Source of the DNA: Bacteroidaceae bacterium
GTDB taxonomy: Bacteria; Bacteroidota; Bacteroidia; Bacteroidales; Bacteroidaceae
DNA: 45,740 nt
Assembly: GCA_017407905.1 (NCBI GenBank)
Contig: JAFQVS010000081.1
Span: 1-45,740, forward strand
Direction of reading: 5' to 3'
Part shown: positions 7,837-15,655 of the stretch, one piece after another
Layout of the letters: each line of letters begins with the position of its first letter
Position numbering within the stretch: position 1 is the first letter of the stretch
The notes under the pieces: generated by a model
What the model saw: the letters and a program-made list of their open reading frames with translations, nothing else
What the model was told of the DNA's origin: nothing
The model's database searches: none
Position numbers and translations under genes: made by a program

Positions 7837-8604
7837 TTAATCGTTCCAATCGAGGCCTATTGATGCGGCAAACTCTTTGGCACGCTCAAGGTCCTCGGGG
7901 GTGTCGATGCCCACTGTCTCAATATCTGTTTTTCCCACGCGTATGCGATAGCCATTTTCGAGCCAGCGCAGCTGTTCGAGCGACTCGGCCTTTTCGAGCG
8001 TGGTCTGCGGGAGGGTTGTTATACGCTCAAGAACCTCGGTGCGATAGGCGTATATTCCAAGATGCTTGTAGAATGTCTCCTTATCGAGCCACTGCGACTT
8101 TTCGACGCCGCGCAGATAGGGAATGACCGAGCGGCTGAAGTACATTGCAAAGCCGTTAATGTCCATCACAACTTTTGGCGAATTGGGACATTCGAGACGC
8201 TCGATGCCGTCGCTCTTCTCGAAGGGTTTTACAAGCGTTGCAATGTCTGTCTGGGGTGAATCGAAGCAGGCCATAAGCGCCTCGACCTGCTTGCGCTGGA
8301 TGAAAGGCTCGTCGCCCTGTATATTTACAATTACGTCGCAATCGAGATTGAGGTTGCGATAGGCGTCGAGGCAGCGCTCGGTGCCGTTCTTGCACTCCTC
8401 GGAGGTCATTACAACATTTCCGCCGAAGCCTCTTACGCACTCGGCTATACGCTCGTCGTCGGTTGCCACATAAAGAGTATCGAAACAATCCTGCACCTGC
8501 TCATAGACGCGCTGTATCACGGTTTTTCCGCCGAGCATAGCCAAAGGCTTTCCGGGGAAGCGTGTCGATGCGTATCGAGCCGGGATAATTCCTGCAAATT
8601 TCAT
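7837..8604 (-). CDS. kdsB: 3-deoxy-manno-octulosonate cytidylyltransferase (CMP-Kdo synthetase)
   Basis: KdsB activates Kdo with CTP for lipid A inner-core synthesis in the cytoplasm. The protein is 255 residues from the ATG at 8602-8604, the usual length. It shows the nucleotide-binding start 'MKFAGIIPARYASTRFPGKP', the 'NIQGDEPFI' motif near residue 98 and 'GIDTPEDLERAKEF' at the end. A longer open frame continues upstream to 8772 but would overlap the 3' end of the PBP gene, and its extra residues do not belong to the family, so the 8604 start is chosen. It lies 38 bases after pbp1A and 3 bases before the M16 gene. Confidence 0.95.
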   Translation of the reverse strand: MKFAGIIPARYASTRFPGKPLAMLGGKTVIQRVYEQVQDCFDTLYVATDDERIAECVRGFGGNVVMTSEECKNGTERCLDAYRNLNLDCDVIVNIQGDEPFIQRKQVEALMACFDSPQTDIATLVKPFEKSDGIERLECPNSPKVVMDINGFAMYFSRSVIPYLRGVEKSQWLDKETFYKHLGIYAYRTEVLERITTLPQTTLEKAESLEQLRWLENGYRIRVGKTDIETVGIDTPEDLERAKEFAASIGLDWND

Positions 8605-8642
8605 AGTATTATGTTTTATTTTGAATAATATTTTCAGTGGTA

Positions 8643-11024
8643 TTATTGGAAGAGGTCGTCGAAGCCACCCGCCGAGGTCGAGGGAGCGGGCGCCTGAACA
8701 TCCTCTCTTCGGAGCATTATTGTGTCGCCCTCCTCGGTCATTGTGAAAATCTGTCCCAAGCAGGGGTCCCATCCTTTGGGAATGTCGAAGCGCTCCTCTT
8801 GCGAGTAAGGCAGTGTCTTGTCGGCATATACCTTATTCATATATATTCCCCAGATGGGCAGCGCCATTGATGCTCCCTGTCCGTCGCTCATACGGTCGAA
8901 GTGAATGTCGCGCTCCTCGCCGCCTACCCAGCAGCCTGTTACCAGCGACGGGGTGAATCCCATAAACCAACCGTCGGAGTTATTCTGTGTGGTACCTGTT
9001 TTTCCGCCAATGTCGGCTGTTAATTTGTATATTCGGCGCAGACGTCCGCCGGTACCCTCGTTGATTACTGCGCGCAACATCTCAATCATTCTGTACGAGC
9101 TCTCCTCACTTATTACCTCGTTCTTTTGCGCCGTAAATGTCGCAACGGTGTTACCCACGTTATCCTCGATGCGTGTAACCAGCAGAGGCGCGGTGCGTAT
9201 GCCCTTACCCACAAAGGCAGTGTAGGCGCTCACCATTTCGCCCACCGAGGCGTCGCACACTCCCAAGCACAGCGAGGGGGTCGGTTCAATCTCTTTGTTG
9301 CGCAGTCCATATTGGTGCAACAGTTTTTTGAACGAATAGGGATTGAGCTTGCTCATTATATAGGCAGAAATCCAATTGTTCGAGTTTGCAAGGCCCCAAC
9401 GCAGCGTTACAACCTCGCCGTAGCGTGCTTTTGAGGTGTTTTTGGGGCTCCATATTTTCCCGTCCTCGGTGAGCAGTGTCTGCTCGACGTTGCGTGTCTC
9501 GTCGCAGGGTGTAAAGCCATTTTCCATTGCCAACGAGTATAGATAGGGCTTTATGGTCGAACCTACCTGACGCCGACCGGTAAATGCCATATCATATTTG
9601 AAATTGTAGTAGTTGGTGCCGCCAACGTAGGCCTTAACCTCGCCCGTGTGGGGGTCCATCGACACAACGCCCGTTCTGAGGAAATATTTGTAGTATTTGA
9701 GCGAATCCATCGGGGTCATCACTGTGTCTATTGTGCCATTGTAGCTGAAGACCTGCATACTCTCCTTTGTGTTAAAGGCTGTGCGAATCTCCTCGTCGGT
9801 GGCGCCGTTCTTTTTCATTATTCGGTAGCGGTCGCTCTGACGCATTGCGCGCTCCATAATCTTGTTAACCTCTTCGACGGTGAGTTCGTCGGTAAAGGGG
9901 GCGGTCTTTTGTCCCTTTTTGGCCTTGAAGAATCGCGGTTGCAGATAGTCGGCAACGTGCTCTTTGACGGCCTCTTCGAGGTACTGCTGCATACGCGAGT
10001 CGATTGTTGTGTATATTTTCAGTCCGTCGGTGTAGAGGTTGTAGTTTGTGCCGTCGGACTTTTTATTCTTGTTGCACCAGCCAAAGAGCGGATTGGTCTC
10101 CCAATCGAGCGAGTCCTCGTAGAATTTCTGCATTTCCCATCCGCGATAGTTCTTTTTGTCGGGTTTTTTGGCTGTCATCATTAGGCGCAGATACTCGCGG
10201 AAATAGGGTGCGGGCCCTGCTTTATGGTCGGACGAGTGGAAATTGAGTTTCAGCTCGGTCTGTCTGAGGCTGTCGGCCTCGGCCTCGGTGATGTAGCCGG
10301 CCTTTGCCATCTGTCCAAAGACTACGTTACGACGCATTTTGGTCTTTTCGGGACGGCGACGGGGGTTGTATAATGAGGAGTTTTTGCACATTCCCACGAG
10401 CATTGCAGCCTCTTGCACATTGAGGTCTTTGGGCAATTTTCCGAAATAAATTTGTGCGGCACTGCGTATTCCCACTGCGTTGTATCCAAAATCGTATTTA
10501 TTCAGATACATTGTTATAATCTCCTCTTTTGTGTAGCGACGTTCGAGTTGTACGGCAATGACCCACTCGATGGGCTTTTGCATCATACGCTCCATTTCGT
10601 CCTCGGCCGTTACCTGTGTGTAAAGCAATTTTGCAAGCTGCTGGGTGATTGTACTGCCGCCGCCGGCACTCTCCTGACGCAAAATACCGCGCTTGATGAT
10701 TGCACGCAAAAGGGCTCGCGCATCAATTCCCGAGTGCTCAGTGAAGCGTACATCCTCGGTGGCGATAAGCGCTTTTATCAGATTGGGCGAAATTTCCTCA
10801 TACTCGACAAGGGTGCGATTCTCCTTGCTGTACGACCACGTGCCCATCACCTTTCCGTCGGCCGAGAGCACCTGCGCCGCATATTTATACGAAGGATTCT
10901 CGAGCTCGGACATATCGGGCATATAACCTATCCACCCCTTCGCAATGGCAAAGAAAGTAAGAATCACGGCTAAAATTCCGCCTAAGAGCAGCACCCACAG
11001 TGCTATCAATATTTTTTTCAACAT
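8643..11024 (-). CDS. bifunctional penicillin-binding protein 1A (class A)
   Basis: This 793-residue inner-membrane enzyme polymerises and crosslinks peptidoglycan in the periplasm. A single N-terminal membrane anchor ('ILIALWVLLLGGILAVILTF') precedes the GT51 glycosyltransferase domain, with catalytic Glu in 'IATEDVRFTEHSGID' (near 92) and 'GGSTITQQLAKLL'. The transpeptidase domain carries SxxK in 'VGSTIKPY' (near 484), SxN in 'NSNNWIS' and KTG in 'GGKTGTTQNNSDGW' (near 678). It begins the pbp1A-kdsB-M16 operon. The DNA before it (11025-11329) separates it from the divergent pyrB and holds its promoter. Confidence 0.95.
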   Translation of the reverse strand: MLKKILIALWVLLLGGILAVILTFFAIAKGWIGYMPDMSELENPSYKYAAQVLSADGKVMGTWSYSKENRTLVEYEEISPNLIKALIATEDVRFTEHSGIDARALLRAIIKRGILRQESAGGGSTITQQLAKLLYTQVTAEDEMERMMQKPIEWVIAVQLERRYTKEEIITMYLNKYDFGYNAVGIRSAAQIYFGKLPKDLNVQEAAMLVGMCKNSSLYNPRRRPEKTKMRRNVVFGQMAKAGYITEAEADSLRQTELKLNFHSSDHKAGPAPYFREYLRLMMTAKKPDKKNYRGWEMQKFYEDSLDWETNPLFGWCNKNKKSDGTNYNLYTDGLKIYTTIDSRMQQYLEEAVKEHVADYLQPRFFKAKKGQKTAPFTDELTVEEVNKIMERAMRQSDRYRIMKKNGATDEEIRTAFNTKESMQVFSYNGTIDTVMTPMDSLKYYKYFLRTGVVSMDPHTGEVKAYVGGTNYYNFKYDMAFTGRRQVGSTIKPYLYSLAMENGFTPCDETRNVEQTLLTEDGKIWSPKNTSKARYGEVVTLRWGLANSNNWISAYIMSKLNPYSFKKLLHQYGLRNKEIEPTPSLCLGVCDASVGEMVSAYTAFVGKGIRTAPLLVTRIEDNVGNTVATFTAQKNEVISEESSYRMIEMLRAVINEGTGGRLRRIYKLTADIGGKTGTTQNNSDGWFMGFTPSLVTGCWVGGEERDIHFDRMSDGQGASMALPIWGIYMNKVYADKTLPYSQEERFDIPKGWDPCLGQIFTMTEEGDTIMLRREDVQAPAPSTSAGGFDDLFQ

Positions 11025-11103
11025 AATAATTGTCGCGAATTATCTATTATAAATTTGCACCGTGTATGTTTAAGCATCGGCGCAGTTACAGCAATTTACA
11101 ATG

Positions 11104-11111
11104 CAAAGTTA
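11104..11111 (-). promoter_or_regulatory. -7 element of the pbp1A promoter
   Basis: TAACTTTG on the minus strand matches TAnnTTTG, about 80 bases before the pbp1A start. The -33 region is only AT-rich, so support is moderate. No clear promoter for the divergent pyrB was found; TACCTTTA at 11284-11291 is an imperfect candidate. Confidence 0.45.
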
Positions 11112-11329
11112 ATAATAAAAATCCAATTATAATAATGCCCACCGACTAAAAACCTCTAACGATAAATAAAACTTATGCAGCGGCAACAGCGAGCCTCGCA
11201 GCCACAGACCCAACGGGGACAAAAAAAATGACTCACCGATGCAAATAAGCCCGTTTATTCGCTCAACATTTAGATATTTTATATACCTTTACGGGAAAAT
11301 ATTCTGTTACACAATGTAAACCACTCAAT

Positions 11330-12244
11330 ATGGAAAAGAGAAGTTTAGTATCAATCAACGACTTGTCGCGCGAGAAGATTCTTCAATTGCTTCAAATGGC
11401 CGAGAAATTCGAGGAGAATCCCAATCGCGATATTCTCGCAGGTAAGGTCATCGGTTCGCTGTTTTTCGAGCCCTCGACCCGCACACGCCTCAGTTTCGAG
11501 ACAGCAGCAATGCGTTTGGGCGCCCGTGTTATTGGATTCAGCGATGCAGCCACAAGCTCGGCAAGCAAGGGCGAGACACTAAAGGACACAATTATGATGG
11601 TGTCCAATTATGCCGACCTTATAGTAATGCGCCACCGCCTTGAGGGTGCCGCCCGATACGCAAGCGAAATTTCGCCCGTACCCGTGATAAATGCAGGCGA
11701 CGGTGCCAATCAGCACCCCTCGCAGACAATGCTCGACCTCTACTCCATTCTAAAGACACAGGGCACGCTCGAAAATCTGCACATACATCTTGTGGGCGAC
11801 CTAAAATATGGCCGCACTGTTCACTCGCTTCTGCACGCAATGCGACATTTTAAGCCCACATTCCATTTTATAGCACCGCAGGAGCTTCAGATGCCCGAGG
11901 AGTATCGCCTCTTCTGTCGCGAGAACAATATCCCCTTCACCGAAACCACCGAGTTTAACGAAGAGGTAATTGCAAGCGCCGACATTATATATATGACACG
12001 CGTACAACGCGAGCGCTTCAGCGACCTTATGGAGTACGAAAAAGTAAAGAACTGCTACCGTCTGACAAACGCAATGCTCGCCGAGAGCAAAGAGAATCTG
12101 CGCATCCTGCACCCCCTGCCCCGCGTAACAGAAATTGCCTACGACGTTGACGACAACCCCAAGGCCTACTATTTCAGGCAGGCACAGAACGGCCTCTATG
12201 TGCGCGAGGCACTCATTTGTGATGTATTAGGAATTAACATCTAA
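11330..12244 (+). CDS. pyrB: aspartate carbamoyltransferase, catalytic subunit
   Basis: PyrB condenses carbamoyl phosphate with aspartate, the committed step of pyrimidine synthesis. The 304 residues include the carbamoyl-phosphate loop '[15 protein letters not shown]' (near 45-59), '[20 protein letters not shown]' near 118 and the C-terminal '[10 protein letters not shown]' (near 262). Length and motifs are standard for the class that forms the c3 catalytic trimer. The regulatory-subunit gene follows after 12 bases, so the enzyme is the E. coli-like c6r6 allosteric form. Confidence 0.97.
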   Translation: MEKRSLVSINDLSREKILQLLQMAEKFEENPNRDILAGKVIGSLFFEPSTRTRLSFETAAMRLGARVIGFSDAATSSASKGETLKDTIMMVSNYADLIVMRHRLEGAARYASEISPVPVINAGDGANQHPSQTMLDLYSILKTQGTLENLHIHLVGDLKYGRTVHSLLHAMRHFKPTFHFIAPQELQMPEEYRLFCRENNIPFTETTEFNEEVIASADIIYMTRVQRERFSDLMEYEKVKNCYRLTNAMLAESKENLRILHPLPRVTEIAYDVDDNPKAYYFRQAQNGLYVREALICDVLGINI

Positions 12245-12256
12245 AAAGCAGTAACA

Positions 12257-12718
12257 ATGAAAGACAATAAGACAGCAATGCAGGTAACGGCACTGTGCAA
12301 CGGAACAGTAATCGACCACATTCCGGCCGACAAGCTATTCGCCGTAGTAAGCCTGTTGAATATACCCGAGATGAAGAGCAACGTAACAATCGGCTACAAC
12401 CTCAACAGCAAAAAATTGGGCAAGAAAGGCCTCATAAAAGTGGCCGACAAATTCTTTACCGACGACGAGGTGAACCGAATCTCCTTAGTTGCCCCCAACG
12501 TAGTACTGAACATTATACACGACTACAAGGTTGTAGAGAAGCGCGAGGTTCGTATGCCCGACAATCTGTGCAACATTGTCAAATGCAGTAACCCCAACTG
12601 CATCACCAACAACGAGCCGATGCCCACACTTTTCCATCTTGTCAATCGTAGCGAGGGCACCCTCAAATGCCACTACTGCGAAAAAGAGAAGAACGTAAAA
12701 GATATAGAATTACTATAA
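12257..12718 (+). CDS. pyrI: aspartate carbamoyltransferase, regulatory subunit
   Basis: PyrI binds nucleotide effectors (ATP/CTP) and holds the catalytic trimers together. The 153 residues show the allosteric domain ('[20 protein letters not shown]', '[20 protein letters not shown]') and the zinc domain with four cysteines: 'CSNPNC' near 113 and 'CHYC' near 141. The gene is coupled to pyrB upstream and to the flavin reductase 8 bases downstream. Confidence 0.97.
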   Translation: MKDNKTAMQVTALCNGTVIDHIPADKLFAVVSLLNIPEMKSNVTIGYNLNSKKLGKKGLIKVADKFFTDDEVNRISLVAPNVVLNIIHDYKVVEKREVRMPDNLCNIVKCSNPNCITNNEPMPTLFHLVNRSEGTLKCHYCEKEKNVKDIELL

Positions 12719-12726
12719 TTATAAGG

Positions 12727-13302
12727 ATGAAACTAAATTGGAAGCCGGGGACAATGATATACCCCCTGCCTGCCGTGCTCATAAGCTGTGGCGACAGCCC
12801 CGAAAATTATAATATGCTCACCGTGTCGTGGGTGGGAACAGTGTGCACCAACCCCGCAATGTGCTACATTTCGGTACGCCCCGAGCGCCACTCGTACCCC
12901 ATAATACGTCAGACGGGCGAGTTTGTCATAAACCTCACAACAGCCGCAATGGCACGCGCCACCGATTGGTGCGGAGTGCGCTCGGGCAAGGACTACGACA
13001 AGGCCAAAGAGACGGGGCTCACCTACGGCCCATCGACCGTAATAAAAGCCCCTGTAATAGTAGAGTCGCCCCTAAGCATAGAGTGTCGCGTAAAACAGAT
13101 AATCCCATTAGGCTCGCACGATATGTTCTTGGCCGAGGTTGTCAACGTACAGGCCGACGATAGCCTGCTCAACGCCGAGACGGGCGAGTGGGACCTGTCG
13201 GCGGCCGACCCTCTGGTCTATACTCACGGAAAATATTTCCATCTGGGCGAGTTTATCGGAAAATTCGGTTGGAGCGTAAAAAAGGAGACTAAAAAGAGAT
13301 AA
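12727..13302 (+). CDS. flavin reductase-like FMN-binding protein
   Basis: The 191 residues match the flavin-reductase-like split-barrel family that binds FMN. The N-terminal 'NYNMLTVSWVGTVCTNPAMCYISVRPERHSY' region (read in parts) is the flavin pocket, followed by 'FVINLTTAAMARATDWCGV'. The ATG at 12727 is chosen because it follows the pyrI stop; the open frame extends further back but overlaps pyrI. Family members reduce flavin or simply carry FMN, and the partner is unknown. It lies 8 bases after pyrI and 2 before the barrel-protein gene, so it is part of that operon. Confidence 0.87.
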   Translation: MKLNWKPGTMIYPLPAVLISCGDSPENYNMLTVSWVGTVCTNPAMCYISVRPERHSYPIIRQTGEFVINLTTAAMARATDWCGVRSGKDYDKAKETGLTYGPSTVIKAPVIVESPLSIECRVKQIIPLGSHDMFLAEVVNVQADDSLLNAETGEWDLSAADPLVYTHGKYFHLGEFIGKFGWSVKKETKKR

Positions 13303-13304
13303 TT

Positions 13305-14009
13305 ATGCTTGCACGTCATATAACAATCACGATAGCGGTTCTTCTGCTTGCGCTAACGGTCGGAGCACAGGAGAAGAGCGATAAGGTGCGCGTCAACGGC
13401 GGACTGAAAGTGGGATTCCACGCAGCCACCTACAACAGCACCAATTTCAAGATTGACGGTTACGAATATGACGACCGCGTGATACAGAGCAACAAGATAG
13501 GTTACTCGGTGAGCCCTTTTGTACGAATAAGCAAAAAGAAATTTTACTTGCAGACCGAGGGCACGCTCAGCCTTACGCGCCACAATTTCGAGTTTAAAGA
13601 GATTCAGCCGGCGGGTGCCACCACCCCCGACGATGCCCCGAGGCCACAATACAAGCTCACCACATATTGTATTCAGGTGCCTCTGCTCGTGGGATACGAG
13701 TTTGTCAGCAGCGACCCCTACGGGATGAGTGTCTTTACCGGCCCGAAGGCAAAATTTGTCTTTACGGCACACGACAAGCAGGAGTTTCAGCATTTTAAGC
13801 ACGCTCACCTCGAAGAGCAGCTTCAGCCGATTGTCTATTTTTGGGAGATTGGATTGGGAGTAAAAATCTCGAATTTCTGTTTCGATTTTATCTACGACTT
13901 TGGACTGACAAAAAACTCCGATGGCATAATATCGAAAAAGAGCGGCGAAAAATTCCATTCGCGTCGCAGCGACAATATTCTGAGTTTCTCGGTGGGATTT
14001 ATTTTCTAA
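13305..14009 (+). CDS. PorT-family outer-membrane beta-barrel protein
   Basis: The 234 residues start with a signal peptide ('MLARHITITIAVLLLALTVGAQ') and continue as alternating amphipathic strands typical of a small barrel. Examples are 'VRVNGGLKVGFHAATYNS', 'FVRISKKKFYLQTEGTLSL' and the terminal strand 'NILSFSVGFIF', ending in an aromatic residue as barrels do. It resembles the Bacteroidetes PorT/outer-membrane beta-barrel family; members include a type IX secretion component, but most have no known role. It is the last gene of the pyrBI operon, with a terminator 45 bases downstream. Confidence 0.8.
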   Translation: MLARHITITIAVLLLALTVGAQEKSDKVRVNGGLKVGFHAATYNSTNFKIDGYEYDDRVIQSNKIGYSVSPFVRISKKKFYLQTEGTLSLTRHNFEFKEIQPAGATTPDDAPRPQYKLTTYCIQVPLLVGYEFVSSDPYGMSVFTGPKAKFVFTAHDKQEFQHFKHAHLEEQLQPIVYFWEIGLGVKISNFCFDFIYDFGLTKNSDGIISKKSGEKFHSRRSDNILSFSVGFIF

Positions 14010-14054
14010 AAAGAGACCCCCGGCAAGAAGATTCAACCCTTACTGAATAAAACA

Positions 14055-14094
14055 AATCGAGTGTATCCTTTATTTTATATGGATACACTCGATT
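14055..14094. terminator. bidirectional terminator between the PorT-like gene and glyA
   Basis: AATCGAGTGTATCC (14055-14068) pairs perfectly with 14081-14094 around a 12-base AT loop. It lies between two convergent genes, with weak T/A tracts on either side. Confidence 0.8.
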
Positions 14095-14120
14095 TTCATT
14101 CGTCCCAAGCTGTACGCTTT

Positions 14121-15401
14121 TTAATAAGCAAACAGAGGATACTCGGCCATTGTCTCGTTGACGCTGCGGCGAACGGCTGCAATGACCTTCTCGTCCTCGG
14201 GAGCATTGAGCACCGTCTCAATCATCTCGGCAATAAAGGGCATAAGCGTCTCTTTTACGCCGCGAGTGGTGATTGCGGGGGTACCCAGACGAATACCCGA
14301 TGTCTGGAATGCGCTGCGCGAGTCAAAAGGCACCATATTCTTGTTGGCTGTAATATCGGCGGCAACAAGGGCCTTCTCGGCCACCTTACCGGTGAGGTCG
14401 GGATATTTGCTGCGCAGGTCAACAAGCATAGAGTGATTATCCGTTCCGCCCGAGACGATGCCGAATCCACGGCTCATAAGCTCGGTGGCAAGAGTAGCGG
14501 CGTTCAGTTTAACCTGCGCCTGATACTCCTTAAACTCGGGCTGGAGAGCCTCGCCGAAGGCAACAGCCTTAGCGGCAATGACGTGTTCGAGGGGGCCGCC
14601 CTGAATACCGGGGAACACAGCGCTGTCGAGCAGGGCCGACATCATCTTAATCTCGCCTTTGGGAGTGGTCTTTCCCCACGGATTGGGAAAATCTTTACCC
14701 ATAAGGATAATACCGCCGCGAGGGCCGCGCAGTGTCTTATGTGTGGTAGATGTTACAATGTGAGCATATTTCAAGGGGTTGTCGAGCAGGCCTGCGGCGA
14801 TGAGACCGGCGGGGTGTGCCATATCAACCATAAGCAGCGCACCCACACTGTCGGCAATTTCGCGCATACGCTTGTAGTCCCACTCGCGCGAGTAGGCCGA
14901 ACCACCGCCGATAATCAGCTTGGGCTGCTCGCGGTGGGCAATCTCCTCCATCTGGTCGTAATCGACGCGGCCGGTCTCGGGATTCAGATTGTACTCGACG
15001 GGAGTATAAATAAGACCCGATGTATTCACTGCCGAGCCGTGCGAAAGGTGTCCGCCGTGCGCCAGATTAAGACCCATAAACTTATCGCCGGGGTTAAGTA
15101 CAGCAAGGAACACTGCGGCATTGGCCTGTGCACCCGAGTGAGGCTGAACATTTACCCACTCGGCACCATAAAGTTCTTTGAGGCGTGTGCGAGCAAGCTC
15201 CTCGACCATATCAACAACCTCGCAACCGCCATAATAGCGTTTGCCGGGATAGCCCTCGGCATATTTATTTGTGAGGAACGAGCCCATAGCCTGCATTACC
15301 TCGTTGCTTACAAAATTCTCGGACGCGATGAGCTCAATGCCCTTGAGCTGACGACGCTGCTCCATCTCAATCAACTGAAAAACAGAATTGTCTCTTTTCA
15401 T
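14121..15401 (-). CDS. glyA: serine hydroxymethyltransferase
   Basis: GlyA interconverts serine and glycine using PLP and tetrahydrofolate, supplying one-carbon units. The 426 residues have the family's full length. They show '[20 protein letters not shown]' near the start, '[15 protein letters not shown]' and the PLP-lysine motif '[14 protein letters not shown]' (near residue 228). It is monocistronic, facing the pyrBI operon across a shared terminator. A minus-strand -7 box TATCTTTG lies 60 bases upstream. Confidence 0.97.
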   Translation of the reverse strand: MKRDNSVFQLIEMEQRRQLKGIELIASENFVSNEVMQAMGSFLTNKYAEGYPGKRYYGGCEVVDMVEELARTRLKELYGAEWVNVQPHSGAQANAAVFLAVLNPGDKFMGLNLAHGGHLSHGSAVNTSGLIYTPVEYNLNPETGRVDYDQMEEIAHREQPKLIIGGGSAYSREWDYKRMREIADSVGALLMVDMAHPAGLIAAGLLDNPLKYAHIVTSTTHKTLRGPRGGIILMGKDFPNPWGKTTPKGEIKMMSALLDSAVFPGIQGGPLEHVIAAKAVAFGEALQPEFKEYQAQVKLNAATLATELMSRGFGIVSGGTDNHSMLVDLRSKYPDLTGKVAEKALVAADITANKNMVPFDSRSAFQTSGIRLGTPAITTRGVKETLMPFIAEMIETVLNAPEDEKVIAAVRRSVNETMAEYPLFAY

Positions 15402-15460
15402 AGTATTATTTAATTATTTACTTTTTTACACTATAATACAGCATTTTTGCTAAAGAATTG

Positions 15461-15495
15461 CAAAGATAGTACTTTTTACTCTAATTATTATCAAA
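15461..15495 (-). promoter_or_regulatory. glyA promoter
   Basis: TATCTTTG (15461-15468, minus strand) is a perfect -7 box. A TTTG at 15492-15495 lies 23 bases upstream, slightly longer than the usual 19-20. Confidence 0.5.
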
Positions 15496-15500
15496 TAAGA

Positions 15501-15542
15501 CCATAAAAGGAGAACAAAATTTTATTTGTCCTCCTTTTATGG
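15501..15542 (-). terminator. terminator downstream of the outer-membrane receptor gene
   Basis: CCATAAAAGGAG (15501-15512) pairs with CTCCTTTTATGG (15531-15542), with further pairing of ACAAA/TTTGT inside after one mismatch. It stands between the receptor's stop and the glyA promoter. Confidence 0.75.
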
Positions 15543-15655
15543 CTTATTAACTACTTAAATTATTATATATTGACTATTTTTCTTAAATTATATGGCCCTA
15601 CGCGTTAACTCGGTGCCCGGCTTGCGAATGCCTGAGAATAAGAAAATTCAGTCTG

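Noticed and set aside
8605-8772. N-terminal extension of kdsB
   Set aside because: It overlaps the 3' end of the PBP gene and adds residues foreign to KdsB; the ATG at 8604 gives the family's standard length.
14061-15413. 450-codon open frame antisense to glyA
   Set aside because: It mirrors glyA exactly in extent, has no recognisable domains, and arises from the GC-skewed codon use of the real gene.
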